This document shows positions 62,431 through 64,000 of a stretch of DNA of 64,000 bases, piece by piece (positions within the stretch are counted from its first letter, which is position 1; each line of letters opens with the position of its first letter). The stretch covers positions 13,087,001 through 13,151,000 of the forward strand of contig NC_091102.1 in assembly GCF_024713975.1 (NCBI RefSeq), given 5' to 3'. The notes beneath the pieces were generated by a model. The model saw nothing but the letters and a program-made list of their open reading frames with translations. It was not told the DNA's origin and did not search any database. The position numbers and the translations under genes were made by a program. The stretch comes from Paralichthys olivaceus (lineage: Eukaryota; Chordata; Actinopteri; Pleuronectiformes; Paralichthyidae).

Positions 62431-62559
62431 TGGACACATTTTCCCATTAAATCTGTTCTGAAAGAAGTGAATGCGAATCCATACATGCAACATATTCATT
62501 AATTCAAATGATCATCTTCCTGAGTGAACTTAGGTGTTACATTGATATGTTCTCTCCAG

Positions 62560-63090
62560 AGCGTGCTCAACCTCCTGCCACTCATTTCCAGTATAATGAG
62601 GGCTGCTGCCGACCGGTGGCTGTGCCCTGGGCTCACCAGTGGCTAATCTCTGTATGGAAGAGAGAGCAGAACTCCGAGCTCTTCTGCAGGACCTGCTCCA
62701 AGCTACTGGTTCAGATACATGGTTGATACCTGGATCAAAATAAAAACATGTGGTGGAAGTTTTCACAGAACACATCAATGTAGTGGACAGCAACATCACT
62801 GAGGGGATGTCTGGGGAAATCGTTTGGCCTCCTCGGACTGAGCAGTGCACACTGAAGATGTCAGAAGCCTCAACATTGAAGTATACAGAAAATCCACACA
62901 GATCAATATTTGCTCTTTGATTCTCATCACCTAGTGGAGCACAAAGCTGGGCGTCCTCTGAAGTCTACACAGTGGACTCAGAACCTCTCCACAAGGACAG
63001 AGGAGCAAGGAGCAGAAAACACATCAGGGAAGCACTGGAAACTGGGAGAGCAGACTGAGAACAAACATGGAACATGGAACAACATGATTA
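62560..63090 (+). pseudogene. Degenerate reverse-transcriptase fragment of a retroelement (Penelope-like or LINE)
   Basis: Translating the plus strand in shifting frames gives family-like pieces: GSPVANLCMEE-like sequence near 62625-62665, a region near 62718 where the catalytic YxDD box would fall but reads YMVDTW, EVYRKSTQ near 62880, and LLFDSHHLVEHKAG near 62910. The order fits an endogenous retroelement reverse transcriptase of the Penelope-like/LINE kind. Stops, frameshifts and loss of the first aspartate show a dead copy. Termini are not found. Confidence 0.65.
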
Positions 63091-64000
63091 TTTCTTACAG
63101 TGCAAGAGTATCTGAAAAACATTTTCAACTAACACTGTATCCATGTGCATGTCAAGCCCAGCATTACTCCGAGGCTAAAACTGGTCCACCTGAGGACATA
63201 ACACCCAGGCATAACAAGATCATTAAATGCAGTTCAATGTAGTGAGGAGAGAACCACTAACATCTTTAGGACAAGGGAGATCCATTGAAAGACAACAATG
63301 TGCATGTCCTGAAATGAAAAAAACAAAGAGCAAGGAAACTGAATGTCAAACTGTAACAGCGTAACTGCTAAGGCCCAACAGCCAATTATAGATTTAATCA
63401 AGCTGCACCAAATTGCACATATACTCATAGATCTTAGATCACTGAATGTACCTGATTATTGTCATCAAGATACATGAATTATTCCCTCGTATATCAAAAA
63501 TAGTGATTATAGAAATAGTTACAGAATCTTGCTTATGAACAAACCAACCAGCCATTTATTAACAATGGTGCACACAAGGATATCTTTTTTATCTTTGATC
63601 TCACAAGGGAAAGGTAGAATAAAATTTGAACCCAAACAAATCTGACTTTCCCATTGTTTAGCAAAGACAGTAAATAATTTTCGTTTTCCGATCCCTCCTC
63701 ATCCCTACAGAATAAGCAACAAATCTTTTAATTAGAAACGCAGTGGCAGCATTTTGATCCTACTCTAAGTTTACAGCGCTGTTTCCACTATATATGTGTG
63801 GGTTGGGGTTCGTTATCTGCATGAACTAAAATCTGAGACAGAGTAATTCGGGTTTAATGGTCCTGGCCAATTATACTTGTTTAAAATGTGGACCATAATT
63901 ACATTAATCGGTAATTACAGTTACAGGCCTTCCTGTCAGCGTCTGCATGTGCCCTTGTTTGCACACAGCAGTTTCATTTGCATGTATATGCATGTGGGTT
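63091..64000. other. Intergenic stretch, nothing recognised
   Basis: A+T-rich sequence to the window edge, with no supportable gene or repeat. The left part may be decayed remainder of the retroelement. Confidence 0.5.

Noticed and set aside
1..64000. CRISPR arrays, operons, prophage or bacterial mobile elements
   Set aside because: The window is spliced vertebrate nuclear DNA; no direct-repeat/spacer array or polycistronic layout is present.

Overview
This window is vertebrate nuclear DNA, almost certainly from a ray-finned (teleost, probably percomorph) fish. It shows GT-AG introns that are short by vertebrate standards, AATAAA polyadenylation signals, CA/TG and TATC microsatellites, a tRNA-derived SINE, Tc1-like and other TIR elements typical of fish, and fragments of vertebrate-type retroelements. 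I assigned genes by reading translated exons and comparing them with remembered family members; no database was searched. The exon models were joined by hand. In all three complete multi-exon models, and in the partial dip2a model after allowing for its split first codon, exon lengths sum to whole codons and reading phase is kept at every junction.

Layout. (1) 479-16247, plus strand: the last 31 coding exons of dip2a; its N-terminal exons lie left of the window. The 3' UTR runs to about 18 kb. (2) 19589-34642, minus strand: a sacsin-like giant co-chaperone gene of seven coding exons, the last a single 10.9-kb exon. It is convergent with dip2a. (3) 34.7-39.8 kb: intergenic DNA full of old mobile elements, with a possible upstream sacsin-like exon. 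(4) 39854-40888, plus strand: a small C2H2 zinc-finger gene on one coding exon. (5) 40.9-46 kb: intergenic repeats. (6) 46076-49676, minus strand: ercc1, nine coding exons. (7) 50534-59.1 kb, plus strand: a SON-like RS-rich gene, head to head with ercc1. (8) 59.1-64 kb: intergenic, with a Tc1-like remnant, a TIR element and a reverse-transcriptase remnant.

The genes do not form one pathway. DIP2A is an adenylate-forming-domain protein; the sacsin-like protein combines three Hsp90-type ATPase repeats with J and HEPN domains; ERCC1 is the non-catalytic partner of the XPF nuclease in DNA repair; the SON-like protein looks like a nuclear-speckle/splicing factor. ercc1 and the SON-like gene probably share a divergent promoter.

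Most interesting points: a SON-like protein that keeps the SON LEIAKANAAAMCAKAG and KPHVSD modules but stops before any G-patch or dsRNA-binding domain, with a Met/Pro-rich insertion between the modules; a sacsin-like protein that starts directly at the first ATPase repeat with no ubiquitin-like domain; a 30-nt in-frame candidate microexon in dip2a; a spliced upstream ORF in the SON-like leader; and a degenerate tandem array in the sacsin-like 3' UTR. I see no clearly new defence-type or operon-like system.
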